Shown: positions 8,508 to 17,285 of the stretch, piece by piece | Layout: each line of letters starts with the position of its first letter | Position numbering within the stretch: the first letter of the stretch is position 1 | From: Comamonadaceae bacterium OS-1 | Lineage (GTDB): Bacteria; Pseudomonadota; Gammaproteobacteria; Burkholderiales; Burkholderiaceae_C | DNA length: 64,000 nucleotides | Direction of reading: 5' to 3' | Assembly (NCBI GenBank): GCA_027923965.1 | Contig: AP026969.1 | Location: 3,720,001 to 3,784,000 of the forward strand | Program-made: the position numbers and the translations under genes | The notes under the pieces: model-generated | Seen by the model: the letters and a program-made list of their open reading frames with translations, nothing else | What the model was told of the DNA's origin: nothing | Database searches by the model: none

Positions 8508-10127
8508 GTGTTGACTGCGCAAGAAGGCGGCACCCTGCCGGGGGTGCCAGTCGTCGAATTCCAAGGCATCTCCAAACAGTTTGGGGCGGTGAAGGCCAAC
8601 GCCCAGGTCAGCTTCAAGGTCCGCAAAGGTTCCATCCACGGCATCGTGGGTGAAAACGGTGCGGGCAAGTCCACGCTGATGAGCATTCTGTACGGCTACT
8701 ACCAGGCCGACAGCGGGCAGATTCTGCTCAATGGCCAGCCCGCCCCCATGCGCAACAGCCAGGAGGCCATCCAGCGCGGCATCGGCATGATCCACCAGCA
8801 CTTCATGCTGGTGGACAGCTTTACCGTGCTGGAAAACATCCTGCTGGGCGTGGAAGGTGCGCTGGTGCTGGATGCGCCGTTCCAGGCCGCAGAAAAGCGC
8901 CTGCGCGCACTGGGTGCCGAGTACAACCTGGAAGTCGACCCCAACGTGCGCGTCGAAAACCTGTCGGTGGGTGCGCAGCAGCGGGTAGAAATCTTGAAGC
9001 TGATCTACCGCGGTGCCGACATTTTGATTCTGGACGAGCCCACCGCCGTCCTGACTCCGCAAGAAACCGATTCGCTGTTTGCCATCCTGCGCGTGTTCCG
9101 CGACCAGGGCAAAACCATCATTCTGATCACCCACAAGCTGCAGGAAATCTTTGCGCTGACCGACCGCGTTACCGTGATGCGCGCGGGCACCGTGGTGGGC
9201 GAGGTCGATACCGCCACCAGCAGCCGCGAGGCCGTGGCCAGCCTGATGATTGGCCGCAGCATCGAATCCACCCTGTCGCGCGGCCCCTACCAGCCGGGCG
9301 CCGCGGTACTGGAGGTACAGCAGCTCAGCCTGCAGAACCAACAGGGCGTGAAGCTGCTGGACGACCTGAACTTTTCGGTGCGCGCTGGCGAAATCGTCGC
9401 CGTGGCCGGAGTCTCGGGCAACGGCCAGTCCGAACTGCTGGAAGTGCTGGCGGGCATGCGTCTACCCAGCAGCGGCGAGATCCGCTACAAAGGCCAACCC
9501 CTGCCCTTCAAAGGGCGGCGCGATGCCGACGGCCTGCCAGCGGTGTACCGCACCCTGGGCATTGCCCACGCACCCGAAGACCGGCTGCGTGAAGGCCTGG
9601 TCAAAGCCAACTCGGTGGCCCTCAACGCTCTGCTGGGACACCAGAACGACGGCCTGTTCAAGTCCGGCTGGCTGCTCAATCCGCAGGCCATCCTGGCGCA
9701 CGCCAAGAAGTTGATTGCCGAATTTGACGTGCGCCCCACCGACCCCACCCTGCGCGTCGGCCTGCTGTCTGGCGGCAACCAACAAAAAGTGGTGCTGGCG
9801 CGCGAGATAGCGGCACAACCTGCTCTCATTTTGATAGGACAGCCCACCCGCGGCGTGGACATCGGCTCGATCGAGACCATCCACCGCCGCCTGCTGGCGC
9901 TACGCGATGCGGGCATCGCCATCGTGCTGGTGTCGGTGGAGCTGGAAGAGATCCGCGTGCTGGCCGACCGCATCCTGGTGATGTGTGGCGGCAAGATCAC
10001 CGGCGAACTGGCGGCGGGGGACTTTGACACCACCCGCATCGGCCTGATGATGGGCGGCATATCACATTCAGGACTGACGCAAGGCCTGTCTGGCGGCCCT
10101 GCATCAGTCCGGGCACTAAATTTATGA
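8508..10127 (+). CDS. Nucleoside ABC importer, double ATPase subunit
   Basis: This cytoplasmic subunit (539 residues) carries two fused nucleotide-binding domains, the RbsA/MglA layout used by BMP-type nucleoside systems. Domain 1 has Walker A GENGAGKST, signature LSVGAQQRVEI and Walker B ILILDEPTAVL. Domain 2 has a degenerate Walker A (GVSGNGQSE, lacking the Lys), signature LSGGNQQKVVL and ALILIGQPTRGVD where Walker B belongs; a weak second site is usual for this family. I keep the GTG start at 8508; TTG at 8511 is also possible. It overlaps the first permease by four bases (ATGA). The stretch 9808-9840 resembles one arm of the dispersed repeat. Confidence 0.93.
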   Translation: MLTAQEGGTLPGVPVVEFQGISKQFGAVKANAQVSFKVRKGSIHGIVGENGAGKSTLMSILYGYYQADSGQILLNGQPAPMRNSQEAIQRGIGMIHQHFMLVDSFTVLENILLGVEGALVLDAPFQAAEKRLRALGAEYNLEVDPNVRVENLSVGAQQRVEILKLIYRGADILILDEPTAVLTPQETDSLFAILRVFRDQGKTIILITHKLQEIFALTDRVTVMRAGTVVGEVDTATSSREAVASLMIGRSIESTLSRGPYQPGAAVLEVQQLSLQNQQGVKLLDDLNFSVRAGEIVAVAGVSGNGQSELLEVLAGMRLPSSGEIRYKGQPLPFKGRRDADGLPAVYRTLGIAHAPEDRLREGLVKANSVALNALLGHQNDGLFKSGWLLNPQAILAHAKKLIAEFDVRPTDPTLRVGLLSGGNQQKVVLAREIAAQPALILIGQPTRGVDIGSIETIHRRLLALRDAGIAIVLVSVELEEIRVLADRILVMCGGKITGELAAGDFDTTRIGLMMGGISHSGLTQGLSGGPASVRALNL

Positions 10128-11218
10128 ACCCACACAACCTCCCCGGCTGGGCCACCAACCTGCTGCTGCCCATCCTGAACCTCGTCTCGGCCATGCTGGT
10201 GGCGGGCGTGGTGATTTACGCCCTGGGCGAAAGCCCCATCGAGTCGCTAGGCATCCTGGTCAACAGCGCCTTCCTCAACCCCGAGGGGTTGGGCTACACG
10301 CTGTTCTACGCCACCACCTTCATCTTCACCGGGCTGGCCGTGGCCTTTGCGCTGCACGCAGGCCTGTTCAATATCGGCGGCGAAGGCCAGATGTACATCG
10401 GCGGCCTGGGCATGGCCCTGGTGGTACTGAACATGGACGCGGCCTGGAGCCCCTGGCTGGTGATTCCGCTGGCCATCCTCATGAGCACGCTGTTTGGCGC
10501 GGCCTGGGCATTTTTGCCGGGCTACCTGCAGGCCAAGCGCGGCAGCCACATCGTGGTGACCACCATCATGTTCAACTTCATCGCCTCCTCGCTGATGAAC
10601 TACATCATCGTCAGCCTGCTGATCCCGGTGGGCCAGCAAAGCACCTCCAGCCGCCAGTTTGCCGAAGCCACCTGGCTGCCCCGGCTCAACGAATGGCTGC
10701 CGGTGCTGGGCCAGACCCCGGTCAACATCAGCTTTGTGCTGGCGCTGGCCGCGCTGGGCCTGTACGCGCTGGTGATGTGGCGCACCTCCTGGGGCTACGG
10801 TGTCAGCACCGTGGGCCTGAACCCGCACGCCGCCCACTACGCGGGTATTTCCATCAAGGGCACCATCATCGGCGTGATGGCCGTGTCGGGGGCGCTGGCG
10901 GGTATGGCGGCGGTGAACAGCCAGATGGGCTCGTCCCACAACCTGGGGCTCAACTTCACGGCGGGCGCGGGCTTCATCGGCATTGCCGTGGCCTTGATGG
11001 GGCGCAACCACCCGATTGGCATCCTGCTGTCGGCGGTGTTGTTTGGCGGGCTGATCCAGGGCGGGTTTGACCTGTCGCTGGAGAAATCCAACATCCCGCC
11101 CGAAACCTTTGTGTTCATCCAGGGCCTGATCATCCTATTCTGCGGGGCCATGGAGAATTTATATGCTCCCGCCCTATCCGCCTTGCTGAATAGCTATAAA
11201 AAAAGGAGTGCGGTCTGA
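10124..11218 (+). CDS. Nucleoside ABC importer permease 1 (NupP/YufP-like)
   Basis: This integral membrane permease belongs to the BPD_transp_2 family and has about ten hydrophobic helices over 364 residues. The pattern LFNIGGEGQMYIGGLG near residue 85 is the diagnostic loop of this family. Later GAGFIGIAVALMGRNHPIG and FGGLIQGG match the conserved C-terminal half. The start overlaps the ATPase stop (ATGA), and its stop overlaps the next start by one base, showing translational coupling. The last 15 residues (LLNSYKKRSAV) are coded by A-rich sequence resembling the tail of the dispersed repeat. Confidence 0.93.
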   Translation: MNPHNLPGWATNLLLPILNLVSAMLVAGVVIYALGESPIESLGILVNSAFLNPEGLGYTLFYATTFIFTGLAVAFALHAGLFNIGGEGQMYIGGLGMALVVLNMDAAWSPWLVIPLAILMSTLFGAAWAFLPGYLQAKRGSHIVVTTIMFNFIASSLMNYIIVSLLIPVGQQSTSSRQFAEATWLPRLNEWLPVLGQTPVNISFVLALAALGLYALVMWRTSWGYGVSTVGLNPHAAHYAGISIKGTIIGVMAVSGALAGMAAVNSQMGSSHNLGLNFTAGAGFIGIAVALMGRNHPIGILLSAVLFGGLIQGGFDLSLEKSNIPPETFVFIQGLIILFCGAMENLYAPALSALLNSYKKRSAV

Positions 11219-12183
11219 TGGACGACATCCAACTCTCCAGCATCTTCGTGGCCATGGTGCGCAGCGCGCCGGTACTGATTTTTGCGGCTCTGGGCGGCCT
11301 GTTTGCCGAGCGCTCGGGCATTGTGGACATCAGCCTGGAAGGCAAGATCCTGGCCAGCGCCTTTGCCTCGGCCTGCGTGGCCTACGCCACCCAAAACCCC
11401 TGGTTTGGCGTGCTGGCGGGCATCGCGGTGTCGTGCCTGCTGGCGCTGCTGCACGGCTTTGTGTGCATCCAGCAGCGCGGCAACCAGCTGGTGTCGGGCA
11501 TGGCCATCAATATCTCGGTCAGCGGCCTGACCTTTGTGCTGGCGCAGTTCTTCTTCCAGCAAGGCGGCCGCACGCCGCCGCTGGACGAAGGCCGGTTCCA
11601 GGCGCTGAACATCCCCGGTAGCCAGGCGGTGGCCGATGTACCGGTGTTGGGCTGGCTGCTGCGCGAGCTGCTGGGCGGCCACACCATTCTGGTCTACCTG
11701 GCCTTTCTGGCCGTGCCGCTGGTGCACTGGGTGGTCAACCACACCCGCTTTGGCCTGCGCCTGCGCGCCGTGGGTGACAACCCGCACGCTGCCGACACCG
11801 CCGGTATCAGCGTGGCGGGCACGCGCTATCTGGCGCTGCTGGTAGGCGGCGTGCTGTGCGGCCTGTCCGGGGCCTACCTGGCCATCGTGCAAACCGGCTT
11901 CTTTTTGGCCGACATGTCGGCAGGCAACGGCTTTTTGGCCCTGGCCGCCCTGGTGTTTGGCAGCTGGCGCGCGGTGCACACCACGCTGGGTTGCCTGATG
12001 TTTGCGTTCTTCTCTGCCCTGCAAATCCAGCTCGAAGGCGTGGTACTGCCCGGCATTGGCAAGGTGCCTGGCTCGCTGATCCAGATGATTCCGTACATCG
12101 TTACCGTCATCATCCTGGCGGGCTTCATGGCCAAGTCGGTCGCGCCCAAAGCGATCGGCGTGCCCTTCGTCAAATCCCGCTGA
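11218..12183 (+). CDS. Nucleoside ABC importer permease 2 (NupQ/YufQ-like)
   Basis: This is the second BPD_transp_2 permease (321 residues, about eight to ten helices), forming a heterodimer channel with permease 1. Family motifs are FAERSGIVDISLEGKI near residue 28, NISVSGLTF, GLRLRAVGDNPHAADTAGI and the C-terminal GNGFLALAALVFGSW. The ATG shares its first base with the previous stop. The SGIV-LEGK loop distinguishes it from permease 1. The ribokinase gene follows within 13 bases, so transport and sugar capture are in one transcript. Confidence 0.93.
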   Translation: MDDIQLSSIFVAMVRSAPVLIFAALGGLFAERSGIVDISLEGKILASAFASACVAYATQNPWFGVLAGIAVSCLLALLHGFVCIQQRGNQLVSGMAINISVSGLTFVLAQFFFQQGGRTPPLDEGRFQALNIPGSQAVADVPVLGWLLRELLGGHTILVYLAFLAVPLVHWVVNHTRFGLRLRAVGDNPHAADTAGISVAGTRYLALLVGGVLCGLSGAYLAIVQTGFFLADMSAGNGFLALAALVFGSWRAVHTTLGCLMFAFFSALQIQLEGVVLPGIGKVPGSLIQMIPYIVTVIILAGFMAKSVAPKAIGVPFVKSR

Positions 12184-12195
12184 TTGGGTGTCTCC

Positions 12196-13125
12196 ATGAT
12201 TTTTGTTGCTGGCTCGGCCAATCTTGATTTCGTAGTGCGCGCCACCCACATCCCCGCACCGGGTGAAACCGTGCTGGGCCGCGCGTTCCAGACCTTTCCC
12301 GGCGGCAAAGGGGCCAACCAGGCCATCGCCTGCGCCCGTGCGGGCGGTGCTGCCACCCACATGCTGCTGGCGCTGGGGGCCGATGCGTTTGCCCAGCCGC
12401 TGGAGGCATCTCTCACGCAAGCAGGCGTGGTGCAGCACGTGGTGCGCAGCCCCGACCAGCCCACCGGCACGGCCTTTATCTGCGTATCCGACGATGCCGA
12501 AAACGCCATCACCGTAGCCCCGGGTGCCAACGCCAGCCTGCAGGCCGCGCATCTGCCGCCGCTGGCAGGCTTTAGCCACCTGCTGCTGCAGCTGGAGACT
12601 CCGCTGGACACCGTAACCGCCTACGCCCAGGCCGCCCAGGCCCAGGGCGTGCAGGTGGTGTTGAACGCCGCCCCCGCCCAGGTGCTGCCCGCCGACCTGC
12701 TGGCCGCGGTGGATGTGCTGGTGGTCAACGAAGGCGAACTCGCCAGCGTGGCCCAGCACACCGGCAGCATTGCCGAATGCCTGGCCCGGCTGAGCACCGC
12801 CTGCGTGGTCGTCACCCTGGGCCACCGGGGCTGCTGCGCACGGCTCAACGGCCAGATCCTGCTGCAAGCCGCTTACCCCGTCACGCCGGTGGACACCACC
12901 GCAGCGGGCGACAGTTTTTGCGGTGCCCTCACCGCCGCTCTGTCCCAGGGCCACCCGCTGGCGCTGGCCATGCAGTACGGCAGCGCCGCCGGTGCCCTGG
13001 CCTGCACCCGCCCGGGTGCCCAGTCCAGCATCCCCACCCACGCCGAAGTGCAGGCCCTCGTGGCCACCCAAACACCCGCCGGAGCCGATGCCGCCTTGCG
13101 AGAATTTTGCGGATTCCCCGCCTAA
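12196..13125 (+). CDS. rbsK: Ribokinase (PfkB family)
   Basis: The enzyme phosphorylates D-ribose to ribose-5-phosphate with ATP. The 309 residues carry the PfkB N-terminal signature FPGGKGANQAIACARAGG, an NEGEL motif and the C-terminal DTTAAGDSFCGAL, whose Asp is the catalytic base (AAGD where GAGD is usual). I chose ATG at 12196; an in-frame TTG at 12184 would add four residues. In this operon ribose would come from the nucleoside hydrolase coded next, so the pair routes imported nucleosides to the pentose phosphate pathway. Another PfkB sugar or nucleoside substrate cannot be excluded. Confidence 0.88.
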   Translation: MIFVAGSANLDFVVRATHIPAPGETVLGRAFQTFPGGKGANQAIACARAGGAATHMLLALGADAFAQPLEASLTQAGVVQHVVRSPDQPTGTAFICVSDDAENAITVAPGANASLQAAHLPPLAGFSHLLLQLETPLDTVTAYAQAAQAQGVQVVLNAAPAQVLPADLLAAVDVLVVNEGELASVAQHTGSIAECLARLSTACVVVTLGHRGCCARLNGQILLQAAYPVTPVDTTAAGDSFCGALTAALSQGHPLALAMQYGSAAGALACTRPGAQSSIPTHAEVQALVATQTPAGADAALREFCGFPA

Positions 13126-13157
13126 ACTGACCATCTACCTTTTTGTACCGAACTGCC

Positions 13158-14150
13158 ATGACCTCTTCCATAATTCCTACCAAAGTTATTTTTGACACCG
13201 ACCCCGGCGTGGACGACGCGATGGCCCTGTACTTCGCCCTGGCGCATCCGGCCATCGACGTGGTGGGTATCACTACCACTTTTGGCAATGTCACGGTAGA
13301 GCAAGCCGCCACCAACGCGCTGTACCTCACCGCCATCGCCGGTAAAACCGTGCCCGTCACCAAAGGCGTGGCCACCCCCTGGGTCAAGCCCGGCGAAGCG
13401 CCCCCGGCCTTCATCCACGGTGCCGACGGCCTGGGCAACCTGCCCTCGCGCGTGGCCACCACCAACCAGCTCGACCCACGCTCCAGCGCCCAGTTCATCG
13501 TCGACATGGCCCGCGCCCACCCCGGTGAGATCACCCTGGTGGCGGTCGGCCCGCTGGGCAACCTGAGCCTGGCCTTGAAGCTGGAGCCCCAGTTGCCCAA
13601 GCTGCTCAAAGAAGTGATCCTGATGGCGGGCACCGTGACCGAGCCCGGCAACGTCTCCCCCGTGGCCGAAGCCAATGTGTGGAACGACCCGCACGCCGCC
13701 GACCACGTCTTCAGCGCAGGCTGGAAGCTCACCATGGTGGGCTTGGACGTAACCCACCGCGTGATCCTGCCGCTGGCGCTGTTCAAGAAAATCGCCGACC
13801 ACCATAAACACATTGCCACCGACGTGCTGCACCACGCCGTGAGCTTCTACGCCGACTTCTACAGCGGCATCTACCCGCACGTAGCCAAGATCCACGGCTG
13901 CTTTGGGCACGACGTGCTGGCCTTCATCTACCTGGTGAACCCCGAGCTGTTCACCATCGAGTCCGGTGGCATCCGCGTGGCCACCGAAGGCATTGCCAAC
14001 GGCCAGACCATGATGAAGCGCAAAGACATCTTCCACCCCCAGGCCGGTTGGGCCGACACCCCGCCCACCCAGGTCTGCATGCAGGTCCAGGCCGAGGCCT
14101 GCAACACCGTGCTGGAAGAAATGCTGATGTCCGACTGGCTGCCCAAGTAA
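13158..14150 (+). CDS. Nucleoside hydrolase (inosine/uridine-preferring type)
   Basis: It splits the N-glycosidic bond of nucleosides to ribose and free base. The hallmark calcium-binding motif DTDPGVDDAMAL is at the N-terminus, with GITTTFGNV, HGADGLGN, ANVWNDPHAADHV and the C-terminal AFIYLVNPELF following the IU-NH fold. ATG 13158 is preferred over TTG 13143 because the family begins just before the DTDPG strand. It has 330 residues. No signal peptide is present, so it acts in the cytoplasm on imported nucleosides, together with the ribokinase 32 bases upstream. Purine or pyrimidine preference cannot be read from sequence. Confidence 0.94.
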   Translation: MTSSIIPTKVIFDTDPGVDDAMALYFALAHPAIDVVGITTTFGNVTVEQAATNALYLTAIAGKTVPVTKGVATPWVKPGEAPPAFIHGADGLGNLPSRVATTNQLDPRSSAQFIVDMARAHPGEITLVAVGPLGNLSLALKLEPQLPKLLKEVILMAGTVTEPGNVSPVAEANVWNDPHAADHVFSAGWKLTMVGLDVTHRVILPLALFKKIADHHKHIATDVLHHAVSFYADFYSGIYPHVAKIHGCFGHDVLAFIYLVNPELFTIESGGIRVATEGIANGQTMMKRKDIFHPQAGWADTPPTQVCMQVQAEACNTVLEEMLMSDWLPK

Positions 14151-14156
14151 TTTGTG

Positions 14157-14256
14157 ACTCACCCCCAGGCTGCAGTGCTACGCATCTTTCGCCACCCCCC
14201 TTGCAGGGGGCAACACCAGCAGCCTGGCGGAGCCAGTTCTGCGGTGTTTCTGGTGA
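14157..14256 (+). repeat. About 100-bp intergenic repeat, copy 1
   Basis: The sequence from ACTCACCCCCAGGCT through a CCCCCTTGCAGGGGG hairpin core to GGTGTTTCTGGTGAA matches, in reverse complement, the ahcY-tlyA gap at 22524-22624. The core CCCCCTTGCAGGGGGCAACA is identical in both. It fills most of the gap between the nucleoside hydrolase and the oxygenase gene. Confidence 0.75.
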
Positions 14257-14323
14257 ACGTGCGTTCTAGCCGAATGTTGGGTGGTGGGTAGTTACAGCCT
14301 TACATTGCTTAAAGGAAACGACC

Positions 14324-15172
14324 ATGCAGTTCCCCGTCGTCAACTACCTCAGCGCCACCGCAGCGCAAGACTTTTGCAAAAGCCTGCACGACACCGGCTT
14401 TGGCGTGCTGTCGCACCACCCGCTAGACCAGCACCTAGTGGACGGCATCTACGCCGAATGGCTCGCGTTCTTTGGCTCCGAGGCCAAGCACAAATACGCC
14501 CACGACCCGGTCAAGTTCGACGGCTACTTCTCGCCCGCCGTGTCGGAAACCGCCAAGGGCAACGACAAGCGCGACCTCAAGGAGTTCTTCCACATTTACC
14601 CCTGGGGCCGCTACCCGGCCGAGGTGTCGGATGCGGCGCGCCGCTACTACAGCCAAGGCAGTGCCCTGGCCGCCGAGCTGCTCAAGTGGGTGGAAGACAA
14701 CTCGCCCCCCGAGGTGCGCGCCCGCTACACCGAACCCCTGCCCCAGATGATCGCGGGCTGCGACCAGACTCTCCTGCGCGTGCTGCACTACCCGCCCCTG
14801 CGCGGCAACGAGGCACCCGGCAGCGTACGCGCCGCCGCCCATGGCGACATCAACCTGCTGACCATCCTGCCAGCGGCCACCGAACCCGGCCTGCAGGTAC
14901 TGGGCAAAGACGGTGCCTGGTACGACGTGCCCTGCGACTTCGGCCTGCTAATCGTCAACATCGGCGACATGCTGCAGGAAGCCTCGGGCCACTACTACCC
15001 GTCCACCACCCACCGCGTGCTCAACCCCATGGGCGAAGGCCGCTTCAAGTCGCGCGTCTCGCTGCCGCTGTTTCTGCACCCGCGCCGCGATGTGGTGCTG
15101 TCCGAGCGCTACACCGTGCAAAGCTATTTCGACGAGCGCATGGCCGAGCTGCGCGGCCCCAAAACCCTGTAG
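14324..15172 (+). CDS. 2-oxoglutarate/Fe(II) oxygenase of the isopenicillin N synthase family
   Basis: It is a cytoplasmic non-heme iron dioxygenase of 282 residues. The N-terminal DIOX_N half (about 1-110) starts PVVNYLS. The catalytic half has all iron ligands: His173 and Asp175 in AAHGDINLLT and His230 in TTHRVLNP, plus the 2-oxoglutarate-binding pair Arg244/Ser246 in SRVSLPL. It is therefore likely active. Start ATG has AAGGAAACG before it. Its place between a nucleoside hydrolase and a 5'-nucleotidase suggests a nucleoside or nucleobase substrate; thymine-7-hydroxylase and related enzymes belong to this family. That substrate is inference, and a hydroxylase unrelated to nucleosides is possible. 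Confidence 0.88.
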   Translation: MQFPVVNYLSATAAQDFCKSLHDTGFGVLSHHPLDQHLVDGIYAEWLAFFGSEAKHKYAHDPVKFDGYFSPAVSETAKGNDKRDLKEFFHIYPWGRYPAEVSDAARRYYSQGSALAAELLKWVEDNSPPEVRARYTEPLPQMIAGCDQTLLRVLHYPPLRGNEAPGSVRAAAHGDINLLTILPAATEPGLQVLGKDGAWYDVPCDFGLLIVNIGDMLQEASGHYYPSTTHRVLNPMGEGRFKSRVSLPLFLHPRRDVVLSERYTVQSYFDERMAELRGPKTL

Positions 15173-15183
15173 TGGTAGCTGCC

Positions 15184-16821
15184 ATGCGCACACCCCACGC
15201 CCGTTTCGCCCTGGCCCTGCTGGTCGCTGCCCTGGCCGGTTGCTCTTCCCTGGCCCCCGGCCCCGAGAAGGACAAGACCTACCACATCACCATCCTGCAC
15301 ACCAACGACCACCATGGCCGGTTCTGGAAGAACGGCGATGGCGAGTACGGCATGTCGGCCCAAAAAACCGTGGTGGACCAGGTGCGCAAGGAAGTGGCCG
15401 CCGCCGGTGGATCCATGCTGCTGCTCAGCGGCGGCGACATCAACACCGGCGTGCCCGAGTCCGACCTGCAAGATGCCGTGCCCGACTTCAAGGGCATGAA
15501 CCTGCTGGGCTTCGATGCCATGGCCGTGGGCAACCACGAGTTCGACAAGCCCCGCGCCGTGCTGCAAATGCAGCGCGACTTGGCCAGCTTCCCCATGCTG
15601 TCGGCCAACATCTACGACCAGGGCCAGCGCATGTTTGCGCCCTACAAGATCTTCAACGTGGGCGGCGTGCGCGTGGGCGTGATGGGCCTCACCACCGAAG
15701 ACACCTTCAAAATGGTGCTTCCCGACAACGTCAAAGACGTTGAATTCCGCAGCGTGATCAACGAGGCCCGCCAGGTCGTGCCCGAGCTGCGTGCCAAGGC
15801 CGACGTGGTCATCGCCGCTACCCACATGGGCCACTACCCCAACGGCCAACACGGCAGCCAGGCCCAGGGCGACGTGGAAATGGCCCGCGCTGTGAACGGC
15901 ATCGACCTGGTGGTCGGCGGCCACTCGCAAAACCCGGTCTGTATGCAAGCCGAGAACGTGCGCGATGAGGCTTATGTGCCCGGCACCCCCTGCGCCCCGG
16001 ACCGACAAAACGGCACCTGGATCGTGCAGGCCCACGAATGGGGCAAGTACGTGGGCCGCGCCGACTTCACCTACCGCAACGGCGAATTCAAGCTGGTGCA
16101 CTACGCGCTGATCCCCATCAATCTGAAAAAGACGGTGCAGGGGGCAGACGGCAAGCCCGCCAAGGCCTACTACACCAGCGAAATCGCCGAAGACCCCGCC
16201 ATGCTGGCCGTGCTCACGCCGTACCAGAACATCGGCCAGGAAAAGCTCGGCATTGCCGTGGGCAGCAGCGATGCCCGCATCGAAGGTGACCGCAGCATCA
16301 TCCGCGCCCAGCCGGCCGCCATGGGCGTGCTGGTGGGCCTGTCGATGATGACCAAAACCCAGGCCGACTTTGCCGTGGTCAACGCCGGTGGCGTGCGCGA
16401 CTCCCTGCCCGCAGGCCCGCTCACCTACAAAGACGTGCTCAAGGTCCAGCCCTTCGGCAACACCATCTCCACCGTGGAATTCACCGGTGCCGAGGTGATG
16501 GACTACCTGAACGCCACCGCCAAGATGACCGCCGGCTCGGGCGCGTTCCCGCAGTTTGCGGGTATCCGGCTGGTCATCGCCGACGGCAAAGTCAGCAGCG
16601 CCAGCATCCGCGGCGTGCCCGTCCAGCCCACCACCACCTACCGCATGGCCATCAACAGCTTCCAAGCCGTGGGGGGTGACGGCTACCCCAAGCTGCTGGC
16701 CCACCCCAGCTACACCAACACCGGCTTTGTGGATGCCGACGTGCTGCGCGGCTACATCACCTCCCACAGCCCCCTGAAGGCCGCCGACTTTGCGCCGGGC
16801 GATGCGGTGGTGCGCAAATAG
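15184..16821 (+). CDS. UshA-like 5'-nucleotidase/metallophosphatase lipoprotein
   Basis: This is an envelope enzyme that removes phosphate from nucleotides. A lipoprotein signal ends at the lipobox LAGC (Cys20). The metal-binding domain has ILHTNDHHGRFW, a SGGDINTG loop, GNHEFDKP and ATHMGHYP with GGHSQNP. The C-terminal 5_nucleotid_C domain has VNAGGVRDSLPAG and YRMAINSFQAVGGDGYP, the substrate-stacking region. It has 545 residues, the normal UshA size. It starts 11 bases after the oxygenase stop. Making nucleosides outside the inner membrane would feed the ABC importer upstream. The open frame continues upstream of 15184 only by chance over the oxygenase gene. Confidence 0.93.
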   Translation: MRTPHARFALALLVAALAGCSSLAPGPEKDKTYHITILHTNDHHGRFWKNGDGEYGMSAQKTVVDQVRKEVAAAGGSMLLLSGGDINTGVPESDLQDAVPDFKGMNLLGFDAMAVGNHEFDKPRAVLQMQRDLASFPMLSANIYDQGQRMFAPYKIFNVGGVRVGVMGLTTEDTFKMVLPDNVKDVEFRSVINEARQVVPELRAKADVVIAATHMGHYPNGQHGSQAQGDVEMARAVNGIDLVVGGHSQNPVCMQAENVRDEAYVPGTPCAPDRQNGTWIVQAHEWGKYVGRADFTYRNGEFKLVHYALIPINLKKTVQGADGKPAKAYYTSEIAEDPAMLAVLTPYQNIGQEKLGIAVGSSDARIEGDRSIIRAQPAAMGVLVGLSMMTKTQADFAVVNAGGVRDSLPAGPLTYKDVLKVQPFGNTISTVEFTGAEVMDYLNATAKMTAGSGAFPQFAGIRLVIADGKVSSASIRGVPVQPTTTYRMAINSFQAVGGDGYPKLLAHPSYTNTGFVDADVLRGYITSHSPLKAADFAPGDAVVRK

Positions 16822-16842
16822 AAAATTGATAAGAAATAGGCC

Positions 16843-16869
16843 GCCCGTGCTGATCCCATCAGCACGGGC
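16843..16869. terminator. Hairpin repeat acting as terminator after the nucleotidase
   Basis: Eleven-base perfect arms (GCCCGTGCTGA/TCAGCACGGGC) with a five-base loop, followed by AGCTATTTATTCAATAGCA. This is one copy of the dispersed hairpin family (whole element about 16826-16888) and sits 21 bases after the last gene of the nucleoside block, a good place for a terminator. Confidence 0.7.
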
Positions 16870-16974
16870 AGCTATTTATTCAATAGCAGATGGCTGCGGG
16901 CGCACAGGCCCCATAATCGAGCGCCTGCCCAGGACCGTTCAAACAGGACGGTATGGGCTACTCAAAGGCACCCT

Positions 16975-17274
16975 GTGAAAAAAACATTCCCCCTGAACAT
17001 CGAAGGCAAAAACCGCGACCGCGTGGTCGAAGCCACCAAACACGACATCCGTAAATACGTCAAACGCCAGCTGCGCGTAGCCCTGCCCGAAGGCGTGGAC
17101 TACTGGGACTGGGATTGCAAATTCGGCACCAGTGCCGAGACCGCCGTGGTCGTGCACTTCGCCACCATCACCAAGCTGATCGACGACGTGGCCGCTGCCG
17201 GTGCCGCGTCGTTCTACATCGAGCTGATCGCCAAAAACGGCGTGCGCACCGCCAAACCCAGCGCCGCGCAATAA
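16975..17274 (+). CDS. DUF6172 family protein
   Basis: This small 99-residue protein starts with GTG and KKTFPLNIEGKN. I recognise the pattern KHDIRKYVKRQLR followed by LPEGVDYWDWDCKFG as the DUF6172 family. It has no signal peptide or membrane segment and is rich in charged residues. No function is known. The next small gene starts 11 bases later and may be its partner. Start choice: GTG 16975 gives the usual KKTF beginning; no better upstream ATG is in frame. Confidence 0.82.
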   Translation: MKKTFPLNIEGKNRDRVVEATKHDIRKYVKRQLRVALPEGVDYWDWDCKFGTSAETAVVVHFATITKLIDDVAAAGAASFYIELIAKNGVRTAKPSAAQ

Positions 17275-17285
17275 GCTTTACGCGC

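Noticed and set aside
11194..13134. 646-codon antisense frame across permease 2 and ribokinase
   Set aside because: Gly/His/Gln-rich shadow typical of GC-rich coding DNA; both real genes are on the other strand with full motifs.
14281..16821. Very long open frame that seems to fuse an upstream part to the 5'-nucleotidase
   Set aside because: The first 300 codons run out of frame over the oxygenase gene and give Arg/Pro/Ala-rich sequence. The nucleotidase's own lipoprotein signal starts at ATG 15184.
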